Assembly: GCA_001920415.1 (NCBI GenBank) | Contig: MNJR01000059.1 | Span: 69,555-133,554, forward strand | Direction of reading: 5' to 3' | Source: Acidobacteria bacterium 13_1_20CM_3_53_8 | Lineage (GTDB): Bacteria > Acidobacteriota > Blastocatellia > Pyrinomonadales > Pyrinomonadaceae | Length of the DNA: 64,000 nucleotides | In this document: positions 32,510 to 41,465 of the stretch, in pieces | How the letters are laid out: every line of letters begins with the position of its first letter | Numbering within the stretch: the first letter of the stretch is position 1 | Position numbers and translations under genes: made by a program | The notes under the pieces: generated by a model | Told to the model about the DNA's origin: nothing | The model's input: the letters and a program-made list of their open reading frames with translations, nothing else | Database searches by the model: none

Positions 32510-34747
32510 ATGATCAATAAAAATTCTGCTGCACACGTTTTCATCTCAGTCATACTCCTCTCATTCTTCGTCGTTTCCACTCAAGCAGTCCAGCCGATTG
32601 TCTGGGAGTTAAGCTCGCGCGCGGATTTGTTGAAGGGCGATGCGCGCGGGGTTTCGGTCACGGACATGGGCGCGCTCATGCTCGCGCCGCGCTTCACGCA
32701 GGTTTACGACACGACTCAGGCTTACGTCTGGGCCAGCGTGGCGGACGCAGCAGGGAACGTCTACTTGGGGACTGGGCATGACGGAAGGCTTTATCGCGTC
32801 ACGCCGGACGGTCATGGTTCGCTTCTTTACGACGCGACGGAACTGGACGTGACTGCATTGGCCGTTGCGCAGGACGGGACGCTTTACGCTGGAACGTCGC
32901 CGGACGGCAAAGTCTATAAAGTCGGGGCGGACGGCCATGCGGAAGTGTTCTTCGATCCGCCGGACAAGTACATCTGGTCGCTAGCTGTGCTGCCGGACGG
33001 CTCGCTCGCTGTTGGCACGGGCGACAACGGAAAGCTTTACAGGGTTCGCGCGGCGGGAGCGCGTCCTGAACAGTCGCTCTTGATTGATACGAACGAAACG
33101 CACGTCATATCGCTCGCGGTTGATGGCAGAGGACAGTTAATCGCAGGCACAGACCCGGGCGGGCTGGTCTTGCGCGTGTCGCCCGAAGGGAAAGCTTTCG
33201 CGCTTTACGATGCGCCGCTTCGTGAGATTCATTCGCTGGCTCTAGCTCCTGACGGCTCAATCTATGCGCTGGCGTTGAGCGAGGCTGCATCAGCGCAAAG
33301 GTTGACGAGCACTACGCCCGCTCCAACGCCGTCTCAGCAATCTTCCGATTCATCCAGCCAGGGGAACGTGACGGTCACAATCACGGGCGTTGATGAGAGC
33401 GGCAATCCTGTTCAGCAGCAGGCGGCGGCTACGCGCAGCCGAGAGGATTTGACCAGCGCGCGTAGCGCAGTCTTTCGCATACTGCCGGACGGCGGGACGG
33501 ACGTTCTCTGGAGTTCTGCTACGATAACTGCCTTCTCTATAGCGCCCGCGCCGCAAGGCAATGCTGTTCTTATAGGCACGGCTGACAAAGGGCGTGTCTA
33601 TTCGGTTACGAACGATGGACGCGACACGCTCCTGCTCCAATCCAGCGAGGGACAGATTTCGTCGCTCATCACACGCGGACGCGAAGTCTTTGCAGCATCA
33701 AGCAATCAGGGAAAACTCTTTCGCTTCGGAACAGATTTGGTGGGCGAGGGAACTTACGAATCTCCTGTGCGCGACGCAAAGCTTGTGGCAACGTGGGGGC
33801 GAATATGGTGGCGTGGGCAGGGCAACGTAGAATTGCAGACGCGCACAGGCAACACGGAGAGGCCGGACTTGACTTGGAGCGATTGGAGCGCGCCTTACAG
33901 AGACCCAGGGGGCACGCAGGTCTCAAGCCCGCACGCGCGCTTCATTCAATGGCGCGCTACTCTTCGCGCTACGGCAACTGGAGCGGCAAGTAGCGCAGAC
34001 GCGCGCATGGAAGATGTGAGCGTCGCTTACCTGCCTAGAAACGTTGCGCCGGAAATTCTCTCAATCACGGCGCTACCGCCGGGCGTAGGGTTGCAGCAAG
34101 TTGTGATCGTGCCCGTTGACCCGAACATAGAATCGTCTGGTCTTGATCCGTCCGTCTTCGGCGTGGCGCAGCAGCAAGTCCCGCCTCGCCGTCTGTTTCA
34201 GCGAGGCGCTCGGTCGCTTCAATGGCAGGCAGAAGATCGCAACGGCGATTCGCTGGAATATTCAATCTACTATCGCTCTGTTAACGAGACGACGTTCAGG
34301 CTCTTGAAAGAGAAGATACGTGATAACTTCTACACGGTAGACGGCGCTGCGCTCGCCGACGGTCAATATATTTTCAAGGTGATTGCTTCCGACGCGCCGG
34401 ATAATCCTGCGGGGCAGGCGTTGACGGGCGAGCGCGTGAGTGAGCCTATTGATTTCGATAACACGCCTCCGACCGTGCGCGCCGAAGGCCAGCCGCAACT
34501 CGTGGGCGATAGAGCGCGCGTAGCCTTTGATGTTGAAGATTTGATAGGCAAAGTCCGACGCGCAGAGATGAGCGTTGACGGCAGCGATTGGATTCCTGTC
34601 TTCCCGGACGACGGCATCGCCGATAGCCCGCGCGAACGCTACACCGTAAACGCTCAATTAACGGGTGCGGGCGAGCATACCATCTCGCTTCGAGCCTATG
34701 ATTCGAGCGGAAACGTCGGAAGCGCAAGGGTTTCCGTGCGAAGATGA
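32510..34747 (+). CDS. Secreted beta-propeller protein
   Basis: 745 residues with a signal peptide (HVFISVILLSFFVVSTQA). The region from about 60 to 430 contains repeated blades such as YLGTGHDGRLYRVTPDG, LYAGTSPDGKVYKVGADG and VGTGDNGKLYRV, the NHL/SMP-30/WD-like propeller pattern, broken by a low-complexity Thr/Ser/Gln insertion near 265-310. The C-terminal 200 residues form Ig-like or fibronectin-like strands (SLQWQAEDRNGDSLEYSIYY, GEHTISLRAYDSSGN). Periplasmic or surface location is likely. A binding or sensing role is inferred; no enzymatic motif is seen. Confidence 0.8.
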   Translation: MINKNSAAHVFISVILLSFFVVSTQAVQPIVWELSSRADLLKGDARGVSVTDMGALMLAPRFTQVYDTTQAYVWASVADAAGNVYLGTGHDGRLYRVTPDGHGSLLYDATELDVTALAVAQDGTLYAGTSPDGKVYKVGADGHAEVFFDPPDKYIWSLAVLPDGSLAVGTGDNGKLYRVRAAGARPEQSLLIDTNETHVISLAVDGRGQLIAGTDPGGLVLRVSPEGKAFALYDAPLREIHSLALAPDGSIYALALSEAASAQRLTSTTPAPTPSQQSSDSSSQGNVTVTITGVDESGNPVQQQAAATRSREDLTSARSAVFRILPDGGTDVLWSSATITAFSIAPAPQGNAVLIGTADKGRVYSVTNDGRDTLLLQSSEGQISSLITRGREVFAASSNQGKLFRFGTDLVGEGTYESPVRDAKLVATWGRIWWRGQGNVELQTRTGNTERPDLTWSDWSAPYRDPGGTQVSSPHARFIQWRATLRATATGAASSADARMEDVSVAYLPRNVAPEILSITALPPGVGLQQVVIVPVDPNIESSGLDPSVFGVAQQQVPPRRLFQRGARSLQWQAEDRNGDSLEYSIYYRSVNETTFRLLKEKIRDNFYTVDGAALADGQYIFKVIASDAPDNPAGQALTGERVSEPIDFDNTPPTVRAEGQPQLVGDRARVAFDVEDLIGKVRRAEMSVDGSDWIPVFPDDGIADSPRERYTVNAQLTGAGEHTISLRAYDSSGNVGSARVSVRR

Positions 34748-35004
34748 AAGCAGCCCGAAGCCATGCAGGGCGCATCAAAGATTTGCTCTTCTAATTTGCG
34801 ATTATTGCAGTAGAATTGCGTTAGGTGCTGCACGATACCGTGCGAGTTGGTGCGGAAACGGTGCGCGAGTCCTTCGGGGTTGAAGATGGTTGACAACAAA
34901 TGCGAATAAAATTTTTCCAGAGCGTTTCTGGCATCCATCTTGCTCATGCTTTGGGGCGGCGCGGCTCTCTTCTCTCCCTCCCATGCGCGCTTTCTAAAGA
35001 GGAC

Positions 35005-35232
35005 ATGAGGAGGCAATCAGTAGTCATGAAAGTTTTAAAGCGAATGTTGTTGGCAGCCGTGATGCTCTGCGTCACGCTCGCTGGCGCGTTTGCACAGAAT
35101 CGAAGAGGAAACGATCCGCCGCCTAAGCCAGATCCGCCTCCGAGAGTTAAGGTCGAGCCGAACAAGAACCCTCCGCCCAACGAAGGACAGAGGCACGGCA
35201 GCGACAATAACAATCAAAGGCGACCTGAGTAG
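35005..35232 (+). CDS. Small secreted proline-rich peptide
   Basis: 75 residues from the ATG at 35005 (an alternative ATG at 35026 lies behind a GAGGAGG). It has a signal peptide MLLAAVMLCVTLAGAFA and a mature part of about 43 residues, rich in Pro, Asn, Arg and Gly (NDPPPKPDPPPRVKVEPNKN). No family recognised. A hairpin at 35276 follows. Confidence 0.6.
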   Translation: MRRQSVVMKVLKRMLLAAVMLCVTLAGAFAQNRRGNDPPPKPDPPPRVKVEPNKNPPPNEGQRHGSDNNNQRRPE

Positions 35233-35275
35233 GCAGTAAACGGATAATCAAGGAAGAGAACCAAGGTATACGAGA

Positions 35276-35309
35276 GAAGCCCGCGTGAAATTCAAGTAGC
35301 GCGGGCTTC
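35276..35309 (+). terminator. Hairpin terminator after the small secreted peptide gene
   Basis: GAAGCCCGCG pairs with CGCGGGCTTC across 14 bases. It lies 44 bases after the stop codon. No T-run, so intrinsic termination is only probable. Confidence 0.6.
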
Positions 35310-35349
35310 GTATTGAACGTACAGAGAAGATTTACGAAAGAGTTCGATT

Positions 35350-35967
35350 ATGGCGGATTTAAGACGCGCTCAACTGAAACTAATTTTCCCGGCACTTACT
35401 CTAATCTGCTTTTTCGCATTGACCGAGTTTGTACAATCAACGCACGCGCAAGGCGTTGACCCGCGCCTGACAGCACGCGCCCAACAGATAAGCGGTGACA
35501 GTTTCCCGTTTCAAACACGCACGACGCACGGAGTTCGCGTCCTTGCTCGCACGCGCCCACGCATGGAAACCTTGCGCGCAATAGATGACGGGTTAACGGA
35601 ACTATTCAATGTTGCGCGCAGACACGGCTACAATTCACATCTTAATTATTCCGATTACACGGTTTTCATAGCGCGCGCAGACCGCTTGCGCGATTCGCAG
35701 GGAAATTATTCGCCGGACGTTGCTGTGCCGGCAGGGCAGTACGCCGGAGGCTATTACGATCAGGGCGGCTTCATCTATGCCGCAGGAATGGTGCTGGCTT
35801 TCAACCCAAGCGCGTTCGTTATAGCCGAACACGATCGCGATTTCGAGCGCGTTGCGAACGTCGTACGTTACGAAGGCGAACATCTTGTGCTCTACTACAA
35901 CGACCGTGCGCTCTTTCAGAAGACAATGGATCACAGTCGCGGCGGCGGTCATCCAATCTTGCAGTAA
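35350..35967 (+). CDS. Uncharacterised secreted protein
   Basis: 205 residues. The signal peptide is LIFPALTLICFFALTEFVQS, cut near THAQ. The mature domain is alpha/beta with NYSDYTVFIARADRLRD, AGGYYDQGGFIYAAGM and a C-terminal VVRYEGEHLVLYYND. The repeated Tyr-Gly and the Glu/His pair (RYEGEHLV) hint at a metallopeptidase-like fold, but no complete HExxH motif is present. Not recognised. A perfect hairpin follows. Confidence 0.7.
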   Translation: MADLRRAQLKLIFPALTLICFFALTEFVQSTHAQGVDPRLTARAQQISGDSFPFQTRTTHGVRVLARTRPRMETLRAIDDGLTELFNVARRHGYNSHLNYSDYTVFIARADRLRDSQGNYSPDVAVPAGQYAGGYYDQGGFIYAAGMVLAFNPSAFVIAEHDRDFERVANVVRYEGEHLVLYYNDRALFQKTMDHSRGGGHPILQ

Positions 35968-35980
35968 ATTCTGAAAGCTA

Positions 35981-36020
35981 AATTGAAAAGGCAGCCCCGT
36001 GTGTGGCTGCCTTTTCAATT
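35981..36020. terminator. Perfect 16-bp bidirectional hairpin
   Basis: AATTGAAAAGGCAGCC and GGCTGCCTTTTCAATT flank an 8-base loop. The A-rich and T-rich flanks make it a good intrinsic terminator in both directions, for the secreted protein gene and for the tRNA-Val gene read from the other strand. Confidence 0.85.
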
Positions 36021-36021
36021 T

Positions 36022-36096
36022 TGGTGCCCGCTGTAGGACTTGAACCTACGACTTCACGCGTGTGAAGCGTGCGCTCTACCACTGAGCTAAGCGGGC
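36022..36096 (-). tRNA. tRNA-Val (CAC)
   Basis: Read on the minus strand: acceptor GCCCGCT, D arm GCTC-AGTGGTA-GAGC, anticodon stem CACGC/GCGTG with loop TTCACAC, giving anticodon CAC for valine GTG codons, T arm GTAGG-TTCAAGT-CCTAC, acceptor AGCGGGC, A73 and an encoded CCA end. All stems pair fully. Confidence 0.97.
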
Positions 36097-36183
36097 AAGG
36101 TGGTTTTCCAGAAATTTGATGCTAACAAAGCGCTGCGAAGAGCGTCAAGCTAAGCATTTTGGGCTTTGTGCTGGACACTCTCA

Positions 36184-36241
36184 TAAAGCAGATGTCAGAT
36201 GTTAGTAAAAGCATTTCTCTAGCATCTGACATCTGCTTTTA
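36184..36241. repeat. Hairpin repeat, AGATGTCAGATGTTAG-word family
   Basis: AAGCAGATGTCAGATG pairs with CATCTGACATCTGCTT around TAGTAAAAGCATTTCTCTAG. The centre again resembles the AAAAGC-TTTCT core of other families. It lies between the tRNA start and the pilin-like stop. Related words bracket 43965-44362. Confidence 0.82.
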
Positions 36242-36248
36242 AGTTGCG

Positions 36249-36731
36249 TTATTGACCTATGGGCGGGTCGCTGGCCGTTGCGGGTTGGTCAGTGTTCTCG
36301 CGCGCGGTGGCTAGGCTTGGGTCGTAATAGAAATGGCGTTTGCCTGTCGCGCTAACGCCTTCGGATATTTCCGGGTCGGCGTTGAGCGTGTAGTTCGCGG
36401 GTTGGCCGGGCGCTTTCTTCGTGACTTTCAAAGTGTAAATATAGCCGTTCGATGATGGCCTTTCTCCGCCGAAGCGTTGAGAGTCAAGCCCGCCGCCCTC
36501 TTTCACCAATTCATCAAAAGTGCCGAACTCGCCTCTGTGACCCAGGGCGTAATCGGCTTCGAGCTTCTTTATAGTGTCAATGGTTTGAATAGCCGCCGTC
36601 TCATTGCCTCTGCGCACCATCAATCGCCACGTAGGAACGCCTACGCCTATGAGGATGCCTATGATGGCGATGACTATCATCAATTCGATGAGCGAAAAGC
36701 CCCGCTCATGTCTGTTCTGTCTTAATCTCAT
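36249..36731 (-). CDS. Type IV pilin / pseudopilin-like protein
   Basis: 160 residues with the class III signal: basic leader MRLRQNRHERG, cleavage before Phe in G/FSLIELMIVIAIIGILIGV, Glu at mature position 5, then the long hydrophobic helix. The globular part has a GspG/PilA-like layout (DTIKKLEADYALGHRGEFG, FYYDPSLA). It would be processed by a prepilin peptidase and assembled in the inner membrane. No other pilus gene is nearby, so whether it is a major pilin, minor pilin or secretion pseudopilin is open. Confidence 0.88.
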   Translation of the reverse strand: MRLRQNRHERGFSLIELMIVIAIIGILIGVGVPTWRLMVRRGNETAAIQTIDTIKKLEADYALGHRGEFGTFDELVKEGGGLDSQRFGGERPSSNGYIYTLKVTKKAPGQPANYTLNADPEISEGVSATGKRHFYYDPSLATARENTDQPATASDPPIGQ

Positions 36732-36902
36732 AAGTGCTCCTGAATGAAGTAAACGGGGAAGAAGCCCGCAGGTTCCGCAAAATCTTTCATCTTAGATGCG
36801 CAAGGAGCAGAACCGTGCTGCTTTCTAGCGATTAAGAATTTTACTACACAGTGGCGCGCTCAGTCACTTGCGTAAGAGGCATTAATTGAGAGTAGACTTC
36901 AA

Positions 36903-37036
36903 AAGCTCTTTGCGAGCTTATCTTTTATCTTTGCTTCAGAGAGCGAGAACCCTCAATTCTCTTATCACTTAAGATTCATGGGAATTGAGGGTTCTCGCTG
37001 TAGAAGCAAAGGGAAATGCTTAAGAAGCGCTAAGGG
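36903..37036. repeat. TTTGC-word inverted repeat, copy B
   Basis: The architecture is that of the copy at 32190 (AGCTCTTTGCGAGCTTATC, then GGGAAATGCTTAAGAAGCGC), but the middle words are changed on both arms together: CTTCAGAGAGCGAGAACCC with GGGTTCTCGCTG. Paired changes point to selection or copying of the hairpin. The rest of 36731-37331 shows only the region upstream of the pilin gene and nothing else recognisable. Confidence 0.82.
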
Positions 37037-37331
37037 GTTGAATCGCTACAGTGTTAAGTTGCTTCAAAACAGGGCTGGAATCGCAGGGTGAGAAAAGAGC
37101 GGCGGGCACGCTCTAAATTAACGGTTACGCGTATAACGCATCAAACACAGGCTTGTGTTAGCCGGGTGTGACACTTTTCGTTCATTATCAGCTTTCTCAC
37201 ATGGATTCAAGCGCACCTATTGTGACACCTTATCAAGCGACATAGATGGAACTTAAATTAAGCGCCAGGCTCACGGCCATTGAGGTCTCAGGATTTCAGT
37301 TTGCAAGGTCAGTAAGATTGTAAGTCAGGAC

Positions 37332-37487
37332 TTAGCAGCGAACAATGATGAGCGTGCCGAAGATCATAACGGCGGCGTACAGCAGCGCAGCGACTACGTA
37401 CCACAGGGCAAGTCTCCTACCGCATACGGGGCAGCTAATGGTCACCGGACTCAGCGGTCGTTTACAGTGAGAGCAGATAATCATCAT
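37332..37487 (-). CDS. 51-residue zinc-ribbon membrane peptide
   Basis: A short open frame in the 1.2-kb gene-poor stretch. It encodes MMIICSHCKRPLSP, TISCPVCGRR, a two-CxxC zinc ribbon, then one transmembrane helix (ALWYVVAALLYAAVMIFGTL) and a stop. Such precise domain content in 51 codons is unlikely by chance. No strong ribosome binding site is visible; either of two adjacent ATGs could start it. Similar ribbon-plus-helix layouts occur in larger proteins of this window (17306, 27575). Confidence 0.6.
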   Translation of the reverse strand: MMIICSHCKRPLSPVTISCPVCGRRLALWYVVAALLYAAVMIFGTLIIVRC

Positions 37488-37503
37488 GCCGGATGCGAGT
37501 ACG

Positions 37504-37983
37504 CCTAAATGAACTACTTTACGCTTGTCAGAATACCGAATTGAGATCGCAGATGAGTATCAGGATAATTTTGATTCTTTTGTCAGAAATTGGCTCACTG
37601 CTTTGTCAGAGTTCTTCTTACAAATTTAGCTTTTTGTCAGACGATGAATGATGAAGGGAAGAAACTAGAAGCTTGCGGCGATGGTCTCATTGCTGGCCTG
37701 TGCGCGCCTCTACATGAGAGGCAGGCATAGCAGCATCCCTTATGCTCTTTACACTCGCCTGATCTGTTTCATGGTCAGAAATTGAACTCTTGCTATGATT
37801 GCCGACGCCGAGAAGATACAAGGAGGGGCAGACGCCTTTGAGGTTGAGATTGCGCGCCGCTACTACCGCTTAAGGTTTAAGGACGTGAAGCTATGGCTGT
37901 GGTCACTCTTTGAAGAATACTTAGACACTCAAGTTTTGATCGCGGCGAGATGGTCGTCTAATTCATCTGCTGCATTTTCGCTC
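37504..37983. other. Gene-poor stretch with repeated TTTGTCAGA words
   Basis: TTTTGTCAGAAATTGG, TTTGTCAGAG, TTTGTCAGACG and GGTCAGAAATTG occur within about 250 bases. A 64-codon frame at 37795-37989 is open but has no ribosome binding site or recognisable domain and may be a gene remnant. Nothing else is seen. Confidence 0.4.
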
Positions 37984-38616
37984 TTATAGCCGACTCTTCC
38001 TTCTATTTCTTAACACCCATACAATAATCCATGCAAAAAACATCAAGATCATTACTGAAATTATTCTGGCCCAAACTCCATGGATCGTCTCACCGTGTCC
38101 TCTACCTGGAAGATATAGATATCCGGTCAAAAGTCCTATAACGGCAGATATGAAGTATATGAGGGTAGCTAAAATAAGTGTGCCAATTAAGCAACCACCA
38201 AGTAGTGAGCCAGCCAATCGATTTTTTGGAGCAGCTTGTCTGCCTTGTTCAATTGATTCCTGCTTAGTTGCCGATAAAGGTCTCTCGTAAACACCTTGCC
38301 TGATGCCATGCTCAACTCGCGCGAAGAACGTTTCGACGTTTTGTCTGTTCTTGCCAAAATCAAAGACCTGCGGCAAGCGGACGGTTTTGCACTTGCTTTC
38401 AGCTTCAATCACTCCGCCTGAAAGAATCTTGACCTTGAAGTCTTCTCCCCATGTCCATCCGCTAAATGGAAGCGATGCGAGAAATTCCTTGTCCGACAGA
38501 ACCTTATACGGCCAGTCTAAATTCTCCAATGCAGATTTCACGACTGCTACCAGTTCATCTTCTTGTAGATTGTATGTTCGGCTTGAAGTTGAGCGCGCTG
38601 GAAATCCAAATGCCAT
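37984..38616 (-). CDS. Uncharacterised two-helix membrane protein
   Basis: 210 residues. The first 110 form a soluble alpha/beta domain (YNLQEDELVAVVKSALENL, WTWGEDFKVKILSGG, FDFGKNRQNVETFFARVE). Two transmembrane helices follow at about 135-165 and 183-203, ending RNRRKSRL. Not recognised. Codon use is slightly more AT-rich than the neighbours. Confidence 0.65.
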   Translation of the reverse strand: MAFGFPARSTSSRTYNLQEDELVAVVKSALENLDWPYKVLSDKEFLASLPFSGWTWGEDFKVKILSGGVIEAESKCKTVRLPQVFDFGKNRQNVETFFARVEHGIRQGVYERPLSATKQESIEQGRQAAPKNRLAGSLLGGCLIGTLILATLIYFISAVIGLLTGYLYLPGRGHGETIHGVWARIISVMILMFFAWIIVWVLRNRRKSRL

Positions 38617-38865
38617 ATCATTACCATCTATTGCTCTATCAGGTAGAGATTCCCGAAGATTATAAAAGGACTGTCTGAGGAGTTTGGCAGTCTAGGGGGA
38701 AGCGAAATACTAACCACCGGATAAGCATAGTGTCAATACTCCAAGTCGGCTTCTAGCGTATGTCCTGTGCGCTTACCTTTCCATCAACTCTGGTCAACGC
38801 TAGCGCGACTAATGATTGAAAATGTAGAATGAAGAGGGCGGCGAATCCTTAAGAGGAAATTCTGC

Positions 38866-39855
38866 ATGAGAAGGTTGCAAGCGGCGGACAGCAACGAAAC
38901 AGAGACAGCCACTTTAGGCGCTGTCGAAAAGATAGAGCGGCTTCAGTCAGCCGTCGAGAGCGTTATACGTGGAAAGACGGAGGCTGTGCGCCTTGCGATT
39001 GTGACGCTAATAGCGGGCGGCCATCTGCTAGTAGAAGACGTGCCCGGCGTTGGCAAGACCACACTTGCGCACGCGCTCGCACGCGCTCTAGATTGCTCTT
39101 TCCAGAGAATTCAGTTCACTTCAGACCTTCTGCCCTCGGACGTAATCGGCCTATCGGTCTACAACCAGCACACGACCGTGTTTGAATGGCGTCCCGGCCC
39201 AATCTTCGCCAACGTAGTTCTAGCGGACGAGATTAACCGCACTACGCCCAAGACGCAGTCTGCGCTATTGGAAGCTATGGCCGAAAGCCACGTGACCGCC
39301 GAAGGGACTACACATCCGCTCCCGGAGCCTTTCATCGTTCTTGCTACGCAGAACCCTATTGAGCATCACGGCACGTACCCTTTGCCGGAATCCCAGCTTG
39401 ACCGTTTCATGCTTCGCCTGCGCATTGGCTACCCCGGCGCTGAAGACGAGAAGCAAATCCTGCGCGACCGCGAGCGGGCAGAGCCTCTGGACGCATTGCG
39501 CGCTGTGATGAGCAGCGAAGATGTGCTGGAGTTGCAAAGGGCTGTTTCAGCGGTGAGGGTTGACGACGCGCTCGTTGATTACCTTATGAGGATTGTGGCC
39601 GCCACGCGCGATTCCGAGATGCTGGATTTGGGCGTAAGTCCGCGTGGCACTCTAGCGCTCTTCCGCGCCGCACAGGCTCTTGCTCTAACGGAAGAGCGCG
39701 ACTACTGCGTGCCAGACGACATCAAGCGGCTCGTGCTTCCAGTCTTCTCACATAGAATAGTCGTAAGCTCACGATTCTCCTCGTCATTGCGTCGAAGCGA
39801 AGAAGCCGAAGCAGTGCTTCGAGAGATAATGAAGGCCGTGAGCGTGCCGCTTTGA
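38866..39855 (+). CDS. MoxR-family AAA+ ATPase
   Basis: A 329-residue chaperone-like ATPase. Walker A is VPGVGKTTLAHALA, Walker B is VVLADEINR, sensor 1 is VLATQNP, and LPESQLDRFMLR and SPRGTLALFRAAQAL are family signatures. It pairs with the DUF58 gene 51 bases downstream, the standard MoxR/DUF58 arrangement linked to metal-cofactor insertion, protein maturation or envelope stress. No VWA-domain gene follows. AGAGGA precedes the ATG. Confidence 0.93.
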   Translation: MRRLQAADSNETETATLGAVEKIERLQSAVESVIRGKTEAVRLAIVTLIAGGHLLVEDVPGVGKTTLAHALARALDCSFQRIQFTSDLLPSDVIGLSVYNQHTTVFEWRPGPIFANVVLADEINRTTPKTQSALLEAMAESHVTAEGTTHPLPEPFIVLATQNPIEHHGTYPLPESQLDRFMLRLRIGYPGAEDEKQILRDRERAEPLDALRAVMSSEDVLELQRAVSAVRVDDALVDYLMRIVAATRDSEMLDLGVSPRGTLALFRAAQALALTEERDYCVPDDIKRLVLPVFSHRIVVSSRFSSSLRRSEEAEAVLREIMKAVSVPL

Positions 39856-39998
39856 CGAGACGCGGGGACGCGGAGATGGGGCGACCGAGGCGAAGGCTGA
39901 AGAATCATGCAGGGAAATTCCAATCATCAACAAGCGGCTACCAGCATCAATGAAGACAAATCGCCGCGTCCCCGCGTCTCCGCGTCTCCGCGTCTCGT
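39853..39998. repeat. Hairpin repeat, CGCGTCTCCGCGTCCCC-word family, copy 1
   Basis: The left arm GACGAGACGCGGGGACGCGG starts in the MoxR gene stop; the right arm CCCCGCGTCTCCGCGTCTC then GTTTCA falls inside the reading frame of the DUF58 gene. Other copies lie at 47091 and 51510. Confidence 0.85.
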
Positions 39999-41325
39999 TT
40001 CATTAAGAAAGTGGCGCAACGCGATTCTGGGAACGTTGTTGGTTCTGGCCGGACTGTTGACGGCGCTCGTTACCGTTTACGCGAGTCGCGTTGATGATGT
40101 GAGGCTTGCTGGCGTGGCTGCCATTGCGTCGCTCGTAATCGTGCTGCTCATAATCGTTCTGGTCTTGCCTCCGCTTGCGCGCTCGGCTCGCTCCGAGATT
40201 ACCAGGCTTGACCTGCCGCTCGAAATCACAAAGGGCGGCATAGTTTTTCTGGGCATACTTTTTCTGGTCGCGTTCGCCGCGTGGAACACAGGCAACAATC
40301 TGCTCTTCCTTGTCTTCTCGCTTCTAGCCTCTACGCTCTTCGTTTCGTGGGTCGCTGCGCGAGCGTCCCTGCGAGACCTGACGGTTTCCGCGCGCTTCCC
40401 GGATCACATCTTCGCTGGCGAGCCTGCGCCTGTCATCATCATGCTGCGAAATAGAAAGCGCATCTTGCCTTCGTGTTCAATTCTGGTCGAAGCGCGCGGG
40501 CCTGTTGATAGCGATGAGAAGAGGCGTAGAAAGGTGCGTTTTCGCAAACGCACGCTGGCCTATTTTACTTACGTGCCGCACAAAGTGGTAGCAGAGCAGC
40601 GTGTGGAGCAGCTTTTCAAACGGCGCGGCCACGTTCTGATTACAGGCTTCGAGCTTTCCACAGCATTCCCGTTCGGCTTCTTCCGGCGTCGCCGCCGATT
40701 ACGAGCGCGCGACGTTGACATCCTGGTCTATCCAAAACCTTTGCCAGCGAGCGATGATCTGCATCTGCTTCCGATTAACGCAGGACGCCTTGCTTCCCTG
40801 CGTCGCGGCGCTGGGCACGACCTGTTGAGCCTACGTGACTATCAGCCGCAGGACGACCTTCGACACATTGACTGGAAATCAACTGCGCGCGCGCGCCGAT
40901 TGATTGTTCGAGAGTTCACTGCCGAAGACGAGCGACGCGTGACCATAGCGCTGGACACGCGTATTCCTGAAAACTCGGACGCCAAAGAGTTCAAGATAAA
41001 ATTCGAGCGCGGTGTGGTGCTGGCTGCATCGCTCGTCGCTCACTTCATAAAGGAGCGCGCGGAAGTGCGTCTATTGCTAGGCGAGGAGCGCGGGCGATAC
41101 GGCACAGAACAGGAGCAGCTTTACTCTTGCCTGCGACGGCTAGCGCTTGTACAGCCTAACGGAAATTCACCGAAGGTGAGAGATTCTGAAGCGGAGCAGC
41201 CTTTCGAGAGCAGTGAAGAGTTTACGCCAGCAGGCGAGGGCAACTACGTTATTCTTCTGACAGCAGCAGAGCGCGGGACAATTCCGTCTCAGGTCTGGCG
41301 CACGTCGCATGTAATCTATCTCTAA
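39907..41325 (+). CDS. DUF58 domain protein
   Basis: 472 residues. Two adjacent transmembrane helices lie at about 40-57 and 60-85, and one at about 110-135. The DUF58 core DDLRHIDWKSTARARRLIVR lies near 315-335, followed by a VWA-like half (RRVTIALDTR). It is the membrane partner of the MoxR ATPase. Residues about 18-31 (KSPRPRVSASPRLV) are encoded by a hairpin repeat arm; a true start could lie after it, but no good codon with a ribosome binding site exists there. Confidence 0.88.
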   Translation: MQGNSNHQQAATSINEDKSPRPRVSASPRLVSLRKWRNAILGTLLVLAGLLTALVTVYASRVDDVRLAGVAAIASLVIVLLIIVLVLPPLARSARSEITRLDLPLEITKGGIVFLGILFLVAFAAWNTGNNLLFLVFSLLASTLFVSWVAARASLRDLTVSARFPDHIFAGEPAPVIIMLRNRKRILPSCSILVEARGPVDSDEKRRRKVRFRKRTLAYFTYVPHKVVAEQRVEQLFKRRGHVLITGFELSTAFPFGFFRRRRRLRARDVDILVYPKPLPASDDLHLLPINAGRLASLRRGAGHDLLSLRDYQPQDDLRHIDWKSTARARRLIVREFTAEDERRVTIALDTRIPENSDAKEFKIKFERGVVLAASLVAHFIKERAEVRLLLGEERGRYGTEQEQLYSCLRRLALVQPNGNSPKVRDSEAEQPFESSEEFTPAGEGNYVILLTAAERGTIPSQVWRTSHVIYL

Positions 41326-41331
41326 AATTTC

Positions 41332-41462
41332 AGGCAAGGCAAAGATAAGAAGGCAAAAGTAAAAAGGTAAAAGGCAAAAGTAAGGCTGAAACCATCTTTT
41401 ACTTAAAATGCTTTTCGCCTTACCCCTTTTGACTTTCCTTTGCCTTTTTACTTTTGCCTTAA
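41332..41462. repeat. Hairpin repeat, CTTTTGCC-word family, copy 5
   Basis: Arms CAGGCAAGGCAAAGATAAG with GGCAAAAGTAAAAAGG words and complement. The core GGCTGAAACCATCTTTTACT then AAAATGCTTTTCGCC varies from other copies on both sides. It fills the DUF58 to 41466 gap. Confidence 0.88.
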
Positions 41463-41465
41463 CTT

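Noticed and set aside
34696..35016. Minus-strand frame of 106 codons overlapping the end of the beta-propeller gene
   Set aside because: The translation looks fairly protein-like, but there is no ribosome binding site, it overlaps two plus-strand genes and shows no domain. It could be a gene remnant; evidence is too thin.
37795..37989. Plus-strand frame of 64 codons
   Set aside because: No ribosome binding site, no recognisable domain, and it overlaps the end of the 37984 gene. Left as part of a gene-poor stretch.
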